Below are positions 16,289 to 26,636 of a DNA stretch of 64,000 nucleotides, piece after piece. The stretch lies in the NCBI RefSeq assembly GCF_002135295.1, contig NZ_NEGG01000003.1:216413-280412 (forward strand), written 5' to 3'. The position numbers were made by a program, and so were the translations under genes. The stretch's first letter is position 1; every line of letters begins with the position of its first letter. This DNA comes from Acinetobacter sp. ANC 5054 (GTDB taxonomy: Bacteria > Pseudomonadota > Gammaproteobacteria > Pseudomonadales > Moraxellaceae). The notes beneath the pieces were generated by a model, which worked only from the letters and a program-made list of their open reading frames with translations, made no database searches and had not been told where the DNA came from.

Positions 16289-16441
16289 GAAAAGCATCTT
16301 TGTCATAGGGTAAATAAAACATGTTGCAGTGTACCATCGAATATTTAAAAGCACCTAAATTAGAAATTCTCAATACGCTGCTCATTGCGATAATTGAATC
16401 ACAAACCTAACTAATATAATGAAATATTTGAATTTAAATTG

Positions 16442-17881
16442 TTAAATTTTCAACATCCGCTCTTTTTGCATTTGATCTACACGCTGTTTAATTGTCGCAG
16501 AAAGGCTTTTTGAATCTTTAGCAATCCGCTCTGCTTGCAACAAAGACTTGATCGCATTTTCTTCATTACCTGTCCAGTATTCAACCTCAGCACGATAACG
16601 TAAAACATTGATTGAACGGAAAGTCGCATCTCTATCTGCATTTGCCATTTGCAACATCAAACGCCAGCCGCTTACATCACGTGGATTAAGCTGTAAAAAG
16701 CGTTGTAAAATGATCTGCGCTTGTGCGTAATCTTTGTTTCGAATTAAGGCTTCTGCATATTTATAATTTAAGGCGCGGTTTTCTGGCATCACAATAGCAG
16801 AGCTTCGCACAGCATTTAGTGCATCACTGATCTTATTTTGACCAAGCAAAACATCGGTTTGTAAAATAATAAAAAGCGCATGTGTGGCATTTTGCTTATG
16901 TGCTTCATCCAACAACTTCTGTGCAGCACTAAAATCACCTTGCTGTATATGCAAGCTCACCAATGCTAATTCTGCTGCATAATTTTTTTGCGCCACCATC
17001 GAATTTAGCTGCAGTTCTGTTGCCTGCCCTGAAAGTACTCGACTATACCAACGCAGAATTTCAAAATCTTGATCTACTAAACTAGTTTTAACTACAGGTA
17101 ATTGGTTTGCACGTAAACGTGCTTCACTCATCCGTTCTGTGGTTAGTGGATGGGTTAACCAAAAATCTGGTAAAAAACTTACACGACTGGTCGCACGATG
17201 CATGACTTCAAAAAAGTCCGCCATACTTTGCGGATTAAAGCCAGCACGATACATGTATTGCATGCCAATACGATCCGCTTCACGCTCCTGATTTCGACTA
17301 TAGGTTAGCTGCTTATCCATGAGTGCAGCTTGTGAACCCATCATGACCGCAGCACCCACATCACCGTCAGCCTGTGACGCGACGATTGCACCCACTAAAA
17401 TCCCTGCGAGTGAGAGTAAACCCTGCCCTTTAAAGGCTTCTTGGGAACGACTGTAATGACGTTGTGATACATGTGCAATTTCATGTGCCATCACTCCTGC
17501 TACTTCATCCATATTTCGTGCAGAATTGATTAGCCCTGCATTCAGCGCAAACAAACCACCAGGCACAGCAAAAGCATTAATTTGAGCATCATTAATTAAC
17601 AATAAGCCGACTGGCTGGCTCAATTGTGTTTGACTTAAAATATGACTAAAAACCAAAGTCAGGCGATCTTCAATCCATGGGTTTTGAGTTACGGGAAGTT
17701 GCTTATGAACTTCACGATAAACTTTTTCACCAATGGCACGTTCTTTTTGTTGATCAAGTAATCCCACCCCACTGCCAATTTCGGGGACATCAAACTGAGG
17801 TGTTGAATTAAAATCTACAGACTGCGCCTGAGCCAGACTGGTACAAAGCCCAAGACTACATGCCAGTAAAATCTTTTTCAA
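16442..17881 (-). CDS. bepA: Periplasmic M48 metalloprotease with TPR region (BepA type)
   Basis: BepA degrades stalled LptD and assists its assembly into the outer membrane. The 479-residue product has a signal peptide (cut near AQA at 20), zinc motif HEIAH (133-137), third ligand Glu201 in NQEREADRIG, and His244 in LTHPLTTER, corresponding to the regulatory histidine described in E. coli BepA. From residue 285 on it is helical with TPR-like repeats (FSAAQKLLDEAHKQ, YAQAQIILQRFLQL). The whole active site is intact. It is a single-gene unit. Confidence 0.93.
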   Translation of the reverse strand: MKKILLACSLGLCTSLAQAQSVDFNSTPQFDVPEIGSGVGLLDQQKERAIGEKVYREVHKQLPVTQNPWIEDRLTLVFSHILSQTQLSQPVGLLLINDAQINAFAVPGGLFALNAGLINSARNMDEVAGVMAHEIAHVSQRHYSRSQEAFKGQGLLSLAGILVGAIVASQADGDVGAAVMMGSQAALMDKQLTYSRNQEREADRIGMQYMYRAGFNPQSMADFFEVMHRATSRVSFLPDFWLTHPLTTERMSEARLRANQLPVVKTSLVDQDFEILRWYSRVLSGQATELQLNSMVAQKNYAAELALVSLHIQQGDFSAAQKLLDEAHKQNATHALFIILQTDVLLGQNKISDALNAVRSSAIVMPENRALNYKYAEALIRNKDYAQAQIILQRFLQLNPRDVSGWRLMLQMANADRDATFRSINVLRYRAEVEYWTGNEENAIKSLLQAERIAKDSKSLSATIKQRVDQMQKERMLKI

Positions 17882-17966
17882 AGTGAAATCTCAAATTAAT
17901 ATGAAAACTTAAATTGAATATAGCATTGAAAACTGCTGAATTATGGAGAAATGTGTAGTGAATATT

Positions 17967-18938
17967 TTATTGAAAATTAGGATTCACGACATATCGTGGT
18001 TTTTTATCACTGAGTAAAACATCCAGTAAATTTTGATAAGCCAATTCGGCCATTCTTTTTCGCGTTGCAGCAGTTGCTGAACCGACATGCGGCAAAGTCA
18101 CCACATTATCTAATGTAAAAAGTTCTGAACTTTGTAAAGGTTCTTTCTCATAAACATCTAAACCTGCCGCAAATATTTGCTTTTGCTTTAGAGCTTGAAT
18201 TAATGCATTTTCATCTAAGACTGAACCACGAGAAATATTGACCAAAACTGCATGTGACTGCATGAGTTCAAGCTCTCGCTGCCCAATCAATGCTTTAGAG
18301 TCTGCATTTAAATCCACAGCTAGCACCACAAAATCCGAACGACTCAGCAGCTCATTAAGCGTGCAAAACTGAGCTTTAAATTGCTCAGCCCTTTCTATTT
18401 TTTCGCGGCGTCCATGGTACAGCACGTTCATATTAAACCCATGAAAACCGCGGCGAGCAATAGCGGCACCAATATGTCCAAGCCCAATTATCCCTAGTGT
18501 TTTACCGTAGATATCCATCCCAAATTGATCTGGCCCAGCCGTTCTGCTCCACTGACCTTGCTTGGTCCATGTATCAAGTGATGGTACTTTACGCGCTGCA
18601 CTCATAAGTAATGTAAATGCTAAATCTGCTGTGGTTTCCGTGAGTACATGTGGGGTATGACTTAACCAAATTTTTTGCTGGTTTAAATAGTTCAAATCGT
18701 AATTATCGTAACCCACACTCACACTTGAAATAACCTTTAGTTTGTCTGCATGCGCTAAATTTGATTGATTTAATATGCGACCCGCACCAATTAAACCATC
18801 GGCATCTTGAGTCTGTTCTAATAATTGTTGATTAACATCGCCTAATTTTGGATTGATTTGAACGACATGAAATTGTTGTTCTAATCGTTGCAGGATTTCT
18901 GAATCTATTTGACTAAAGACCACAACTTTTTTTTGCAT
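17967..18938 (-). CDS. ghrB: D-2-hydroxyacid dehydrogenase, glyoxylate/hydroxypyruvate reductase B type
   Basis: Reduces glyoxylate and hydroxypyruvate (and probably 2-ketogluconate) with NAD(P)H. The 323-residue enzyme has the Rossmann motif GLGHIG (152-157), Arg237 in NISRGSV, a catalytic glutamate in DVYEKEP (264 or 266) and His284 in LPHVGSAT. The SVGYDNYD and LTETTADLAF segments, and overall similarity to E. coli GhrB, support the specific assignment. It is followed closely upstream by the HolD-like gene (30 bases), so they may share a transcript. Confidence 0.85.
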   Translation of the reverse strand: MQKKVVVFSQIDSEILQRLEQQFHVVQINPKLGDVNQQLLEQTQDADGLIGAGRILNQSNLAHADKLKVISSVSVGYDNYDLNYLNQQKIWLSHTPHVLTETTADLAFTLLMSAARKVPSLDTWTKQGQWSRTAGPDQFGMDIYGKTLGIIGLGHIGAAIARRGFHGFNMNVLYHGRREKIERAEQFKAQFCTLNELLSRSDFVVLAVDLNADSKALIGQRELELMQSHAVLVNISRGSVLDENALIQALKQKQIFAAGLDVYEKEPLQSSELFTLDNVVTLPHVGSATAATRKRMAELAYQNLLDVLLSDKKPRYVVNPNFQ

Positions 18939-18967
18939 ACAATTTCCATGTCATTTGAATTTGCTAT

Positions 18968-19609
18968 TTATTCTGCCTTATTTTGCATGAACTGCCAGAG
19001 CCTTTTTTTCAAAAGTGGCTGTTCAATCATCTGTTGCAATGAGGCAAGTGGGAAAACCTGAGTATTATTTAAATGAGGAATTGAGCCAAGACAAATCACA
19101 TTTTTATCTAAGCTAATCGCATCCAAGAAACCTTGTACATAAGCCCCTGCACCACGACCATCTTGCAGATTGATCCATGCAAAAGGCCATTGCAAGGCAA
19201 AGAAATCAGAACTTACTGCACGTTGAATATTGCTCCACAAAACTTGCTGATCTGCACTTAATGCTGTGGAATCAATAATCACCACACAATGTGCTAAACA
19301 AATCGCTTCTAGATTAAATGCAGCGATCTGTAATGCAGGCTGAATATCTGCTTGTGAAACGACAACTTCAGCAGTTTCAATTTTTTCTTCTACAACTGAA
19401 GTGACTGGCGTCTCTGCGTGTTGTTTCAGCTGTGTGCTTGCTTGAACAATGAGTTGTTCAGGCACATTTTTTAATATAATTTCAGAAATCGCTTCTGGCG
19501 CGGACTGATCACGCCAAATGGTTGAACTATGCTGCTGGCACGGTGCAGCCTGAGGAACCCAAAGGTCGATTCCCATTGCTGCCATTATGCTTCGCTGATG
19601 CCCAATCAT
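18968..19609 (-). CDS. Candidate DNA polymerase III psi subunit (HolD-like)
   Basis: The 213-residue protein begins with a short helix then AAMGIDLWVPQ (residues 10-20), resembling the LGITQWSLRRP segment of E. coli HolD, which contacts chi. A Rossmann-like strand (CVVIIDSTAL) lies in the second half and the C-terminus ends KKRLWQFMQNKAE, like the closing helix of HolD. The central 45-120 region is low-complexity, rich in A, V, E and Q. Psi links the clamp loader to SSB through chi. Pseudomonads are known to have a long, divergent psi of this kind. This is a motif-based proposal, not a secure identification. Confidence 0.45.
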   Translation of the reverse strand: MIGHQRSIMAAMGIDLWVPQAAPCQQHSSTIWRDQSAPEAISEIILKNVPEQLIVQASTQLKQHAETPVTSVVEEKIETAEVVVSQADIQPALQIAAFNLEAICLAHCVVIIDSTALSADQQVLWSNIQRAVSSDFFALQWPFAWINLQDGRGAGAYVQGFLDAISLDKNVICLGSIPHLNNTQVFPLASLQQMIEQPLLKKRLWQFMQNKAE

Positions 19610-19759
19610 GCTTTCATCATCACCTATATTTGGTCTGCTATTCTAACGGGATTACCTATATTTTGCTGAACTTTTATAAACCATTTAATTGCTCACCAAA
19701 CAAATATTCTAAGCATCGCTTTAATTCTGTAAAAGTTATCGACTAGATAAACATATCCA

Positions 19760-21649
19760 TTAAATAATCATTAGACTATTTTTCTTTTGCATTAATTCAA
19801 GCATTTCATCTGTTTTAAAACCTATGCGCCAATAGAGCAATTGCAATACATCAAGTTCGTCTTGCGTGATAATCCGATCATTCCACAAACAAATTTCAGC
19901 TACCCCCAAAATACTTAAACGCTCACGTAATAATAAACCTGAAATATCATTTAAGATTTCCGCTAAATCAATCGGCTCATCTGAAATATCACGATAAAAT
20001 TCTAATTCTTCTTTAGATAGAATGCGGTTCAATATTTTTTCACGGACTTCTAGTTGGTTATCGCTGTTGATTTGCTGTACATGCAACAATGCATCAATCA
20101 ATCGCACAATACTAGGTTTCACGTCATCAAGCGATGTCGGTGTATGTACTGGAAGTAAGTTTAATTCAAACTTTACCGTTTCAAGCAGCAATGCATCAAG
20201 TAGACCAATTTCACCATCTTCCTGAATAATTTTTGCAAGTTTGGTTAAAAATTGGCGTGAAATTGTCGCAGGCATTGCGCCAATGTTTTTACATGCTTCA
20301 TGAAATATTGAAATATGTACACGCCCATCCAAATGCAATAAAGCATCGACAATTGCGCGGCTTACTTCTGCTTCTGTGGGAATAAACTCACGATATTGGC
20401 GAATCATTAAAATAGCCACCATCACTTCACGAGAACCTGTCGCTGTTTGTAATGCACGCTGAATCAGTTCAGGTCGCTGCCAATTAGAACGCACTTCTGG
20501 ATTTAAAGGTTTGATCGCATCCTTAATGGCAAAGCTGATCGGTGACAAACGCAATAACGGCAATGGTTGCGGTGAACTCCATGGCGTCGTCACATCAGGA
20601 TTTGCTTCTTCAAGCGAACGAAACAAATTAAAAAGCGGCTGATTTCTAAGTTTTTTTAAATTTTCTAATTGTAAATCCTGAATTAAAGCAGGATTTAATT
20701 CAAAAATACGCTGCTCAATACTTGGATGTATATTCATCCAGTTTTGTTGACTCAAAGAGTTCGCAAAGCACATATGTGAAATTGACTCAGCATATTCACT
20801 ATAAATTTGCGAACCAGAGTGATGCACATAAATACGTAATAAAGTCTGAATATTGGCATCATTTTGAATTAATCGTTTGGTTTTCTGATCATTACGATAT
20901 GTTCTTGATCCCAATGAAATATATTTAATGAAACGTGAAATCAGTACACCCAGACTACCAATCAACCAAATGATTGCACCAATAGCAACATACAAGGTCT
21001 CAAATTTATTGTCTCGGGCTTGTCCATTTTTATAAAAGCCACGTTTGGCAATTTTACTGCCCCACTGACTAAACGTCGTTAAACCACTATAAAGGATTTT
21101 AAGCCGCGTATTTTCAGCAGCCTCACCAGACAAAATTTTATTAAACTCATGGCTTAACAGACCATACATTTCCATTTCATCGAGGGTTTGCAAAGCCCCC
21201 CAAGTCAAAATAATAGATGTATCACGTGGATTAAAACCCGCAGTCAGCGCATTCACCCCAACTTCATCAGGCAGTACATATAAAGCAGGTGTATCTATTA
21301 AAAAAGTGTCTGCAAGTTGTTCAGTAATCCGTAATGCAACACTTTCCTCAGGAATGCTTTCAATTAGACTTAAACGGCGTGCACCTAATTGTTTGGCCAG
21401 TGAATATCCACCTAGACGAAAGGTATAAAACTCATAGATCACTGAAATCAGCATAATGATTAAAATGGTGGCAATGAGATATGGACTCAACACATGCCAA
21501 TAAATGGATTGAGAGGAATCATAGTAGTTCACAATCAAACCACAGATCAGATTAATGATTGCTAAAGTCAAAGTCACCGCCGCCATACACATGGTGGCTG
21601 GCCAAAACATATTTTTGTTTTTTATAAAATCATAACCCACACGTCTCAA
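19760..21649 (-). CDS. M48 peptidase-like membrane protein with a degenerate active site
   Basis: The 629-residue protein has N-terminal membrane segments at about 15-40 and 55-75, an HtpX-like region (PALYVLPDEVGVNALTAGFN, then MYGLLSHEFNKIL) and a third membrane segment at 219-241. Where M48 enzymes have HExxH it has HEFNK (167-171), losing the second histidine, and the EADR-type third ligand is replaced by YRNDQKTKRL. It therefore looks unable to bind zinc in the usual way. Residues 280-629 are helical and unrecognised. Fold assignment rests on pattern; function unknown. It lies downstream of purF, after a terminator. Confidence 0.75.
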   Translation of the reverse strand: MRRVGYDFIKNKNMFWPATMCMAAVTLTLAIINLICGLIVNYYDSSQSIYWHVLSPYLIATILIIMLISVIYEFYTFRLGGYSLAKQLGARRLSLIESIPEESVALRITEQLADTFLIDTPALYVLPDEVGVNALTAGFNPRDTSIILTWGALQTLDEMEMYGLLSHEFNKILSGEAAENTRLKILYSGLTTFSQWGSKIAKRGFYKNGQARDNKFETLYVAIGAIIWLIGSLGVLISRFIKYISLGSRTYRNDQKTKRLIQNDANIQTLLRIYVHHSGSQIYSEYAESISHMCFANSLSQQNWMNIHPSIEQRIFELNPALIQDLQLENLKKLRNQPLFNLFRSLEEANPDVTTPWSSPQPLPLLRLSPISFAIKDAIKPLNPEVRSNWQRPELIQRALQTATGSREVMVAILMIRQYREFIPTEAEVSRAIVDALLHLDGRVHISIFHEACKNIGAMPATISRQFLTKLAKIIQEDGEIGLLDALLLETVKFELNLLPVHTPTSLDDVKPSIVRLIDALLHVQQINSDNQLEVREKILNRILSKEELEFYRDISDEPIDLAEILNDISGLLLRERLSILGVAEICLWNDRIITQDELDVLQLLYWRIGFKTDEMLELMQKKNSLMII

Positions 21650-21696
21650 TGTAATACCCTTAAGCTACATTGTCTTTTGTTAACTCATCATAAATG

Positions 21697-21723
21697 AAAA
21701 AAGCGGGAAATTCCCGCTTTTTC
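21697..21723 (-). terminator. Terminator after purF
   Basis: AAAAAGCGGGA AAT TCCCGCTTTTT lies directly beyond the purF stop; it ends the pyrD-cvpA-purF transcript. Confidence 0.92.
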
Positions 21724-21740
21724 AGTATGTTTTGAGCAGA

Positions 21741-23279
21741 TTATTCTTCACGAACACCAGTCAAATCTACAGATGCAGCATCAATATTTACATCAATGTA
21801 TGCAGGTGTATCATTTTTCGCAGAATCATTACGTTTCTGTTCTAATGCGGTTAAATAGTCTGCATCAATTCCACCAGCGACATATTTACCATCAAATACA
21901 GAACAGTCAAAATCTTGTAGCTCAGGTACTTTCTTGGTACGAACAGCCGCTTTAAGATCTTCTAGATCTTGGAAAATTAAACGGTCTGCACCGATAATTT
22001 CACGAATTTCTTCAACACTACGATCTGATGCAATCAGTTCAGATTTTGCTGGCATATCAATACCATACACATTTGGATATTTCACCATTGGCGCAGCAGA
22101 AGCAAAGAATACTTTTTTCGCACCCGCATCACGTGCCATCTGAATAATTTCATTACAGGTTGTACCACGCACAATCGAGTCATCGACTAAAAGTACGTTT
22201 TTGCCTTGGAACTCAAGCTCTACAGGGTTTAGCTTTTGACGCACTGATTTTTTACGCTGTTGCTGACCTGGCATAATGAAAGTACGACCGATATAACGGT
22301 TCTTCATAAAGCCTTCGCGGAATTTAATTCCTAGCATGTTTGCAAGTTCAAGTGCAGAAGTACGTGAAGTATCAGGAATTGGAATTACAACATCAATGTC
22401 GTGTTCATCACCCCATTCACGTAGAATTTTCTGCGCAAGTTTTTCACCCATTTTCAAACGTGCTTTGTATACAGAAATACCGTCAATCGTTGCATCTGGA
22501 CGCGCAAAATAAACGTATTCAAAGATACATGGACGATACTCAGGCTCTGCTGCACATTGTTTAGTCGACATAACGCCGTCAGCAGTGATGTAGATCGCTT
22601 CACCTGGGGCAATATCACGCTCAACTTTAAAGCCAAGTGCAGTAATCGCAACAGATTCTGAAGCAATAATATATTCCACACCCTTTTCAGTTTCACGAGA
22701 ACCGTAGATCAATGGACGGATACCATTTGGATCACGGAAACCCACAAGACCTTGACCAGTGATCATCGCAACAACGGCATAACCACCTTTGCAACGCTCA
22801 TGCACACGAGAAACAACATGGAAAATGTCATCTGCTGTTGGCGTTAACTTAGGACGCTTTTGCAGCTCATGTGCAAATACGTTTAACAAAACTTCTGAGT
22901 CTGAGTCCGTGTTCATATGACGTAAATCCGTCTTGAACAAATCATCATGAATTTCAGCTGCGTTGGTTAAATTACCGTTATGTGCAAGTGTGATGCCATA
23001 AGGTGAGTTTACATAAAATGGTTGTGCTTCAGCACTGCTCGAAGAACCTGCTGTTGGGTAACGCACATGGCCAATACCATAATTACCCTGTAACGCACGC
23101 ATATGACGTGTGTGGAACACATCACGTACCATACCCGTATCTTTACGCAGGAATAAACGACCATCCTGACAAGTTACGATCCCTGCTGCATCCTGTCCAC
23201 GATGTTGTAACATCGTTAACGCATCAAACAACATTTGGTTAACAGGTGATTTACCAGCTATACCAACTACTCCACACAT
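21741..23279 (-). CDS. purF: Amidophosphoribosyltransferase
   Basis: Catalyses the first committed step of purine synthesis, PRPP plus glutamine to phosphoribosylamine. The N-terminus MCGVVGIAG leaves Cys2 as the glutamine-hydrolysing nucleophile without a long propeptide. [10 protein letters not shown] is the glutaminase signature and [13 protein letters not shown] (about 370-382) is the PRPP-binding loop. At 512 residues it is full length. It follows cvpA by 24 bases, the same pair as in many gamma-proteobacteria. Confidence 0.97.
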   Translation of the reverse strand: MCGVVGIAGKSPVNQMLFDALTMLQHRGQDAAGIVTCQDGRLFLRKDTGMVRDVFHTRHMRALQGNYGIGHVRYPTAGSSSSAEAQPFYVNSPYGITLAHNGNLTNAAEIHDDLFKTDLRHMNTDSDSEVLLNVFAHELQKRPKLTPTADDIFHVVSRVHERCKGGYAVVAMITGQGLVGFRDPNGIRPLIYGSRETEKGVEYIIASESVAITALGFKVERDIAPGEAIYITADGVMSTKQCAAEPEYRPCIFEYVYFARPDATIDGISVYKARLKMGEKLAQKILREWGDEHDIDVVIPIPDTSRTSALELANMLGIKFREGFMKNRYIGRTFIMPGQQQRKKSVRQKLNPVELEFQGKNVLLVDDSIVRGTTCNEIIQMARDAGAKKVFFASAAPMVKYPNVYGIDMPAKSELIASDRSVEEIREIIGADRLIFQDLEDLKAAVRTKKVPELQDFDCSVFDGKYVAGGIDADYLTALEQKRNDSAKNDTPAYIDVNIDAASVDLTGVREE

Positions 23280-23303
23280 AGCAACCTCGCAGACAAGCTA
23301 GGG

Positions 23304-23891
23304 TTAATAAAAAGGATTATTCGTTGATTCACCTGTCGAAGAGCGCCCTTGTTTATTCGGCGTCGCAGATGAAGGGTCAGAAGATTTCGGAGCATCTTCG
23401 GAATTAATATGATGAAGGGCTTGATTTGCAGCATCTTTAGACAACTCTGCTGCCCATGGTGCATACGGCAATAAAGACTGCACAACTTTAGATTGCTTCC
23501 AGTGCGGCGAACTTTCCACCCAAGGCCCGATGCCCTGCATAGTGATTAACACTACCAACAACCCTTTTAGGCTTCCGAAAACCCCACCCGCCAAACGATT
23601 TAACGGACCAAGTTTTAGGGTTTTCAAAATACTATTGAGCAACCAAGTTGCAATCCAAGTCAATACAACGATAAGCAATACAATAAATGCAAACGCTGCA
23701 ATTTTTTGTACCACTGGATCTGTACTGAGCGCCGACATCGAAGGTGCGAGAATGGTTGCATATTTTGCCGCAACGACAAGTGCAAGAATCCATCCTATCA
23801 AGTTCGCAAAGGCTTTAATAAATCCTTGACGCAAACCGTTCAGCCCTCCAATGAGCAATATAATCAGTATGAAGATATCAATGGTATTCAT
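23304..23891 (-). CDS. cvpA: CvpA family membrane protein
   Basis: A 195-residue inner-membrane protein with about four hydrophobic segments; it starts IDIFILIILLIGGLNGLRQGFIKA, the CvpA signature. The last 40 residues are a polar tail rich in S, P and N. CvpA is needed for colicin V production in E. coli and for envelope stress tolerance. It starts five bases after the pyrD stop and ends 24 bases before purF, making one operon. Confidence 0.92.
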   Translation of the reverse strand: MNTIDIFILIILLIGGLNGLRQGFIKAFANLIGWILALVVAAKYATILAPSMSALSTDPVVQKIAAFAFIVLLIVVLTWIATWLLNSILKTLKLGPLNRLAGGVFGSLKGLLVVLITMQGIGPWVESSPHWKQSKVVQSLLPYAPWAAELSKDAANQALHHINSEDAPKSSDPSSATPNKQGRSSTGESTNNPFY

Positions 23892-23896
23892 GATAT

Positions 23897-24898
23897 TTAC
23901 AATACATCTACGCAGTCTTTTACAAGTCCAGGACCTGTATATATGAGGCCACTATAAACTTGTACAAGGGTTGCGCCCGCTTCTTTTTTCGCTACAGCAT
24001 CAGCACCAGATAAAATTCCACCAACACCAATCAGAGGAATGCGACCATTTAAAATTTTAGCAAATGCAGCCAAACATGCCGTACTTTTCTCAAATACTGG
24101 CGCACCAGACAAGCCACCCGCTTCATCACCAAAAGGTAGTCCTTCAACGCCTTCACGAGATAATGTGGTATTGGTAACTATCAAACCATCAATTTTGCAA
24201 TTTAACAATTGTTGCGCGATAAAATTAATATCTTCAGGTTCTAAATCTGGAGCAACTTTTAACACAAGCGGTACATAGTGTTGAAATTCTTCAGCAAGTT
24301 CAAGCTGACGTTGTTTCAATGTTTCGAGTAATTTGGTTAATGCATCACCACTTTGCAAACTACGTAAGTTTTTCGTGTTTGGAGAGGAAATGTTCACCGT
24401 AATATATGATGCGTAGTTATAAACTTTTTCTAAGCAAATCAAATAATCATCAACAGCATTTTCTACAGGTGTTGCAGCATTTTTACCAATATTGATGCCA
24501 AGCACGCCTTTAAATTTAGCTGCTTTCACATTTGCAATGAGTTGGTCTACCCCATCATTATTAAAACCCATACGGTTAATAATGGCTTTTGCTTTAGGTA
24601 ACCGGAATAGACGCGGTTCCGGATTGCCCGGCTGAGGAAGTGGTGTAATGGTACCAATTTCAATGAAGCCAAAGCCTTGAGCGGCTAGCGCATCAATATA
24701 AGCACCGTTTTTATCAAGACCTGCCGCCAAACCAACTGGATTAGGGAATTCAATTCCCATACAGGTTACTGGTTTAGACGCCACGTTTTGACGCATCATT
24801 CCCATTTTATGAGAAGATTTCAACAGCGATAGTGTCAGCTCATGTGCACGCTCTGGTGCTAAGGTAAACAACAAAGGGCGGGCTAGAGAATACAACAT
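23897..24898 (-). CDS. pyrD: Dihydroorotate dehydrogenase (quinone), class 2
   Basis: Oxidises dihydroorotate to orotate using membrane quinone, the fourth step of pyrimidine synthesis. The 333-residue protein has the class 2 N-terminal helix region ([24 protein letters not shown]), the FMN barrel with [15 protein letters not shown], the catalytic serine loop [11 protein letters not shown] and [14 protein letters not shown]. It is the first gene of an operon with cvpA and purF, tying pyrimidine to purine synthesis. Confidence 0.97.
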   Translation of the reverse strand: MLYSLARPLLFTLAPERAHELTLSLLKSSHKMGMMRQNVASKPVTCMGIEFPNPVGLAAGLDKNGAYIDALAAQGFGFIEIGTITPLPQPGNPEPRLFRLPKAKAIINRMGFNNDGVDQLIANVKAAKFKGVLGINIGKNAATPVENAVDDYLICLEKVYNYASYITVNISSPNTKNLRSLQSGDALTKLLETLKQRQLELAEEFQHYVPLVLKVAPDLEPEDINFIAQQLLNCKIDGLIVTNTTLSREGVEGLPFGDEAGGLSGAPVFEKSTACLAAFAKILNGRIPLIGVGGILSGADAVAKKEAGATLVQVYSGLIYTGPGLVKDCVDVL

Positions 24899-24988
24899 AT
24901 CTATAAAAGTCTACTGCTTTTTAAGTCGGCATATTATAGGCACAGCATCACAAAAACACCATGCTTAGCAGATCTTTATTTTTACCAA

Positions 24989-25468
24989 TTATTGTACAGT
25001 CGCTGTTAATTTAACCTGCCCTGCTTCAGAACTAAATTCCATCTTTTCAATGCTTAAGCCCATTTGCACTAATTGCGTGAGGAAATTTGCCAAGATCGCA
25101 TAATTTTCATGCATTACAGCAAGCTGAATTTGTTCACCCATTTGTTGTGATGCAACCGACAAACTTTGCTGCTGTGCAACACGTTGTACTTTTTCTAAAG
25201 CTGTCATTTGAGTGTCACTAGCAGGCTTCATGGTAACAGCATTACTTTGCATCCAAACAACGGTGTCTTTTAATTCATTAACCCGCTTTTGCTGAAAATT
25301 CGCCGCCTTATTCATATAAAATAATGCCGCTCCAACCGCAGCAACAATGACAAAGATACTGGTAAAAATCACCATGATGCGTTCACGTAAAGTCAAACGA
25401 TCTAAATAATCGGTAATACGCTCTACTTGCAGGTCTATACGCTGCTGAAACTGTTCCATTTTTGTCAT
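24989..25468 (-). CDS. gspM: Type II secretion system protein M
   Basis: A 159-residue bitopic inner-membrane protein: cytoplasmic N-terminus, one membrane segment at 31-51, then a coiled-coil-like stretch (AANFQQKRVNELKDTVVW) and a small ferredoxin-like periplasmic domain. GspM pairs with GspL in the inner-membrane platform. Its ATG shares one base with the gspL stop (TAATG), so the two are translationally coupled. The other gsp genes are not in the window; scattered gsp genes are normal for Acinetobacter. Confidence 0.88.
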   Translation of the reverse strand: MTKMEQFQQRIDLQVERITDYLDRLTLRERIMVIFTSIFVIVAAVGAALFYMNKAANFQQKRVNELKDTVVWMQSNAVTMKPASDTQMTALEKVQRVAQQQSLSVASQQMGEQIQLAVMHENYAILANFLTQLVQMGLSIEKMEFSSEAGQVKLTATVQ

Positions 25469-26607
25469 TATTGTACTTTCACCAATCCAATGGCACCATT
25501 TGCACCGGGTTGAATATTTCCTAACTCAGCTTTAAAACCTTGTTGTTTTAATTGATTCATTAGGTTTTGTAGGACTTCTGCAGAATTGGCTTTCAGTTCC
25601 ATATTCAACATGGATGCATCATAACTCACGCGATTAGCCACAATTTGATTTTGCATCAACACCGGACCAATTCGACTTAACAGCGACAATGCTTGTGCAT
25701 TACCCGTTTGGCTTTGACGTAGCTGCGCTTCAAATTGACTTCTTAAAGTCTGCTCTGTTACAGGATAATTTTGTCCAAACCAATATTTAAATTGATCAAT
25801 TGCCTGATTGGCCGTGATATTTGCAACTTTCTTATATTGATACCAACGCACAGCATCATAACTAAATTGGATAATCAAGGCTGCCACCAATACCGCAGCA
25901 CATGCCTTCCAATAACCAGAGACACCACTATTGCTTTTGGCTTTTGGTAATACATTTAAAGGATGCTGTTTTGGCTTCTTGATCTGAGGCAATTCATAAT
26001 AAAAAGACTCAATTTGATCACGTATAATTGCTGATTCTAGGCAATGGGTTTGATCTGCACTCAGGTTGGAAATCTTATACTTAGGCTGCTCCGTTTGATA
26101 ATCCAAAAATAATGCCAAATCATCAACCGACTGCCCCCAATATTCCCCATTCCGTACCAAAAGATGACCGGTTACATTCGCCAATACATATTGATTATCT
26201 TCAGGATTTGGCAAGACTAAGAAGTCAGGCAGTAGAGAAATAACTTTCACAGGAATGAGTGTCAGCGCATGCTGCATAGTTTCAACAGCACTATTAGCAA
26301 TCCCCATCACAGTCAAATGATCTGGATTCTCAAAATGATGTAACACTTTCATCGAATCGAGCGGCAGAATCACGTACTCTTCTAGGAGATATTTCACCCC
26401 ATCTGGTCCCAATTTTTTATATTGTGCTTTTGGGAAATTTTGTTGAATGATTTGCACATCACGGCTTGGAAAAAATACAACCGCATCTTTTCCTGCATGT
26501 GGCTGAATTTCCTGAATCAGCTGTTCAAGTGTAGATGACTGTTTCCAGAAATCCCCTTCTGACCATTGCCAAACCCCATTGGCTTCTGGCATCCATAAAT
26601 ACAACAT
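25468..26607 (-). CDS. gspL: Type II secretion system protein L
   Basis: The 379-residue protein has an actin-like cytoplasmic domain (about 1-225) with KYLLEEYVILPLDSMKV, one membrane segment at 234-251 (AAVLVAALIIQFSYDA) and a periplasmic ferredoxin-like domain. GspL links the secretion ATPase GspE to GspM and the pseudopilus machinery. The start MLYLWMPEANGVW is the usual N-terminus. It is 29 bases downstream of sixA on the same strand, possibly cotranscribed. Confidence 0.9.
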   Translation of the reverse strand: MLYLWMPEANGVWQWSEGDFWKQSSTLEQLIQEIQPHAGKDAVVFFPSRDVQIIQQNFPKAQYKKLGPDGVKYLLEEYVILPLDSMKVLHHFENPDHLTVMGIANSAVETMQHALTLIPVKVISLLPDFLVLPNPEDNQYVLANVTGHLLVRNGEYWGQSVDDLALFLDYQTEQPKYKISNLSADQTHCLESAIIRDQIESFYYELPQIKKPKQHPLNVLPKAKSNSGVSGYWKACAAVLVAALIIQFSYDAVRWYQYKKVANITANQAIDQFKYWFGQNYPVTEQTLRSQFEAQLRQSQTGNAQALSLLSRIGPVLMQNQIVANRVSYDASMLNMELKANSAEVLQNLMNQLKQQGFKAELGNIQPGANGAIGLVKVQ

Positions 26608-26636
26608 TGATTATTTTCTGCCGTTTTAATTGGTTT

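Noticed and set aside
22003..24278. Plus-strand frames opposite purF, cvpA and pyrD
   Set aside because: Antisense shadows without motifs or start signals.
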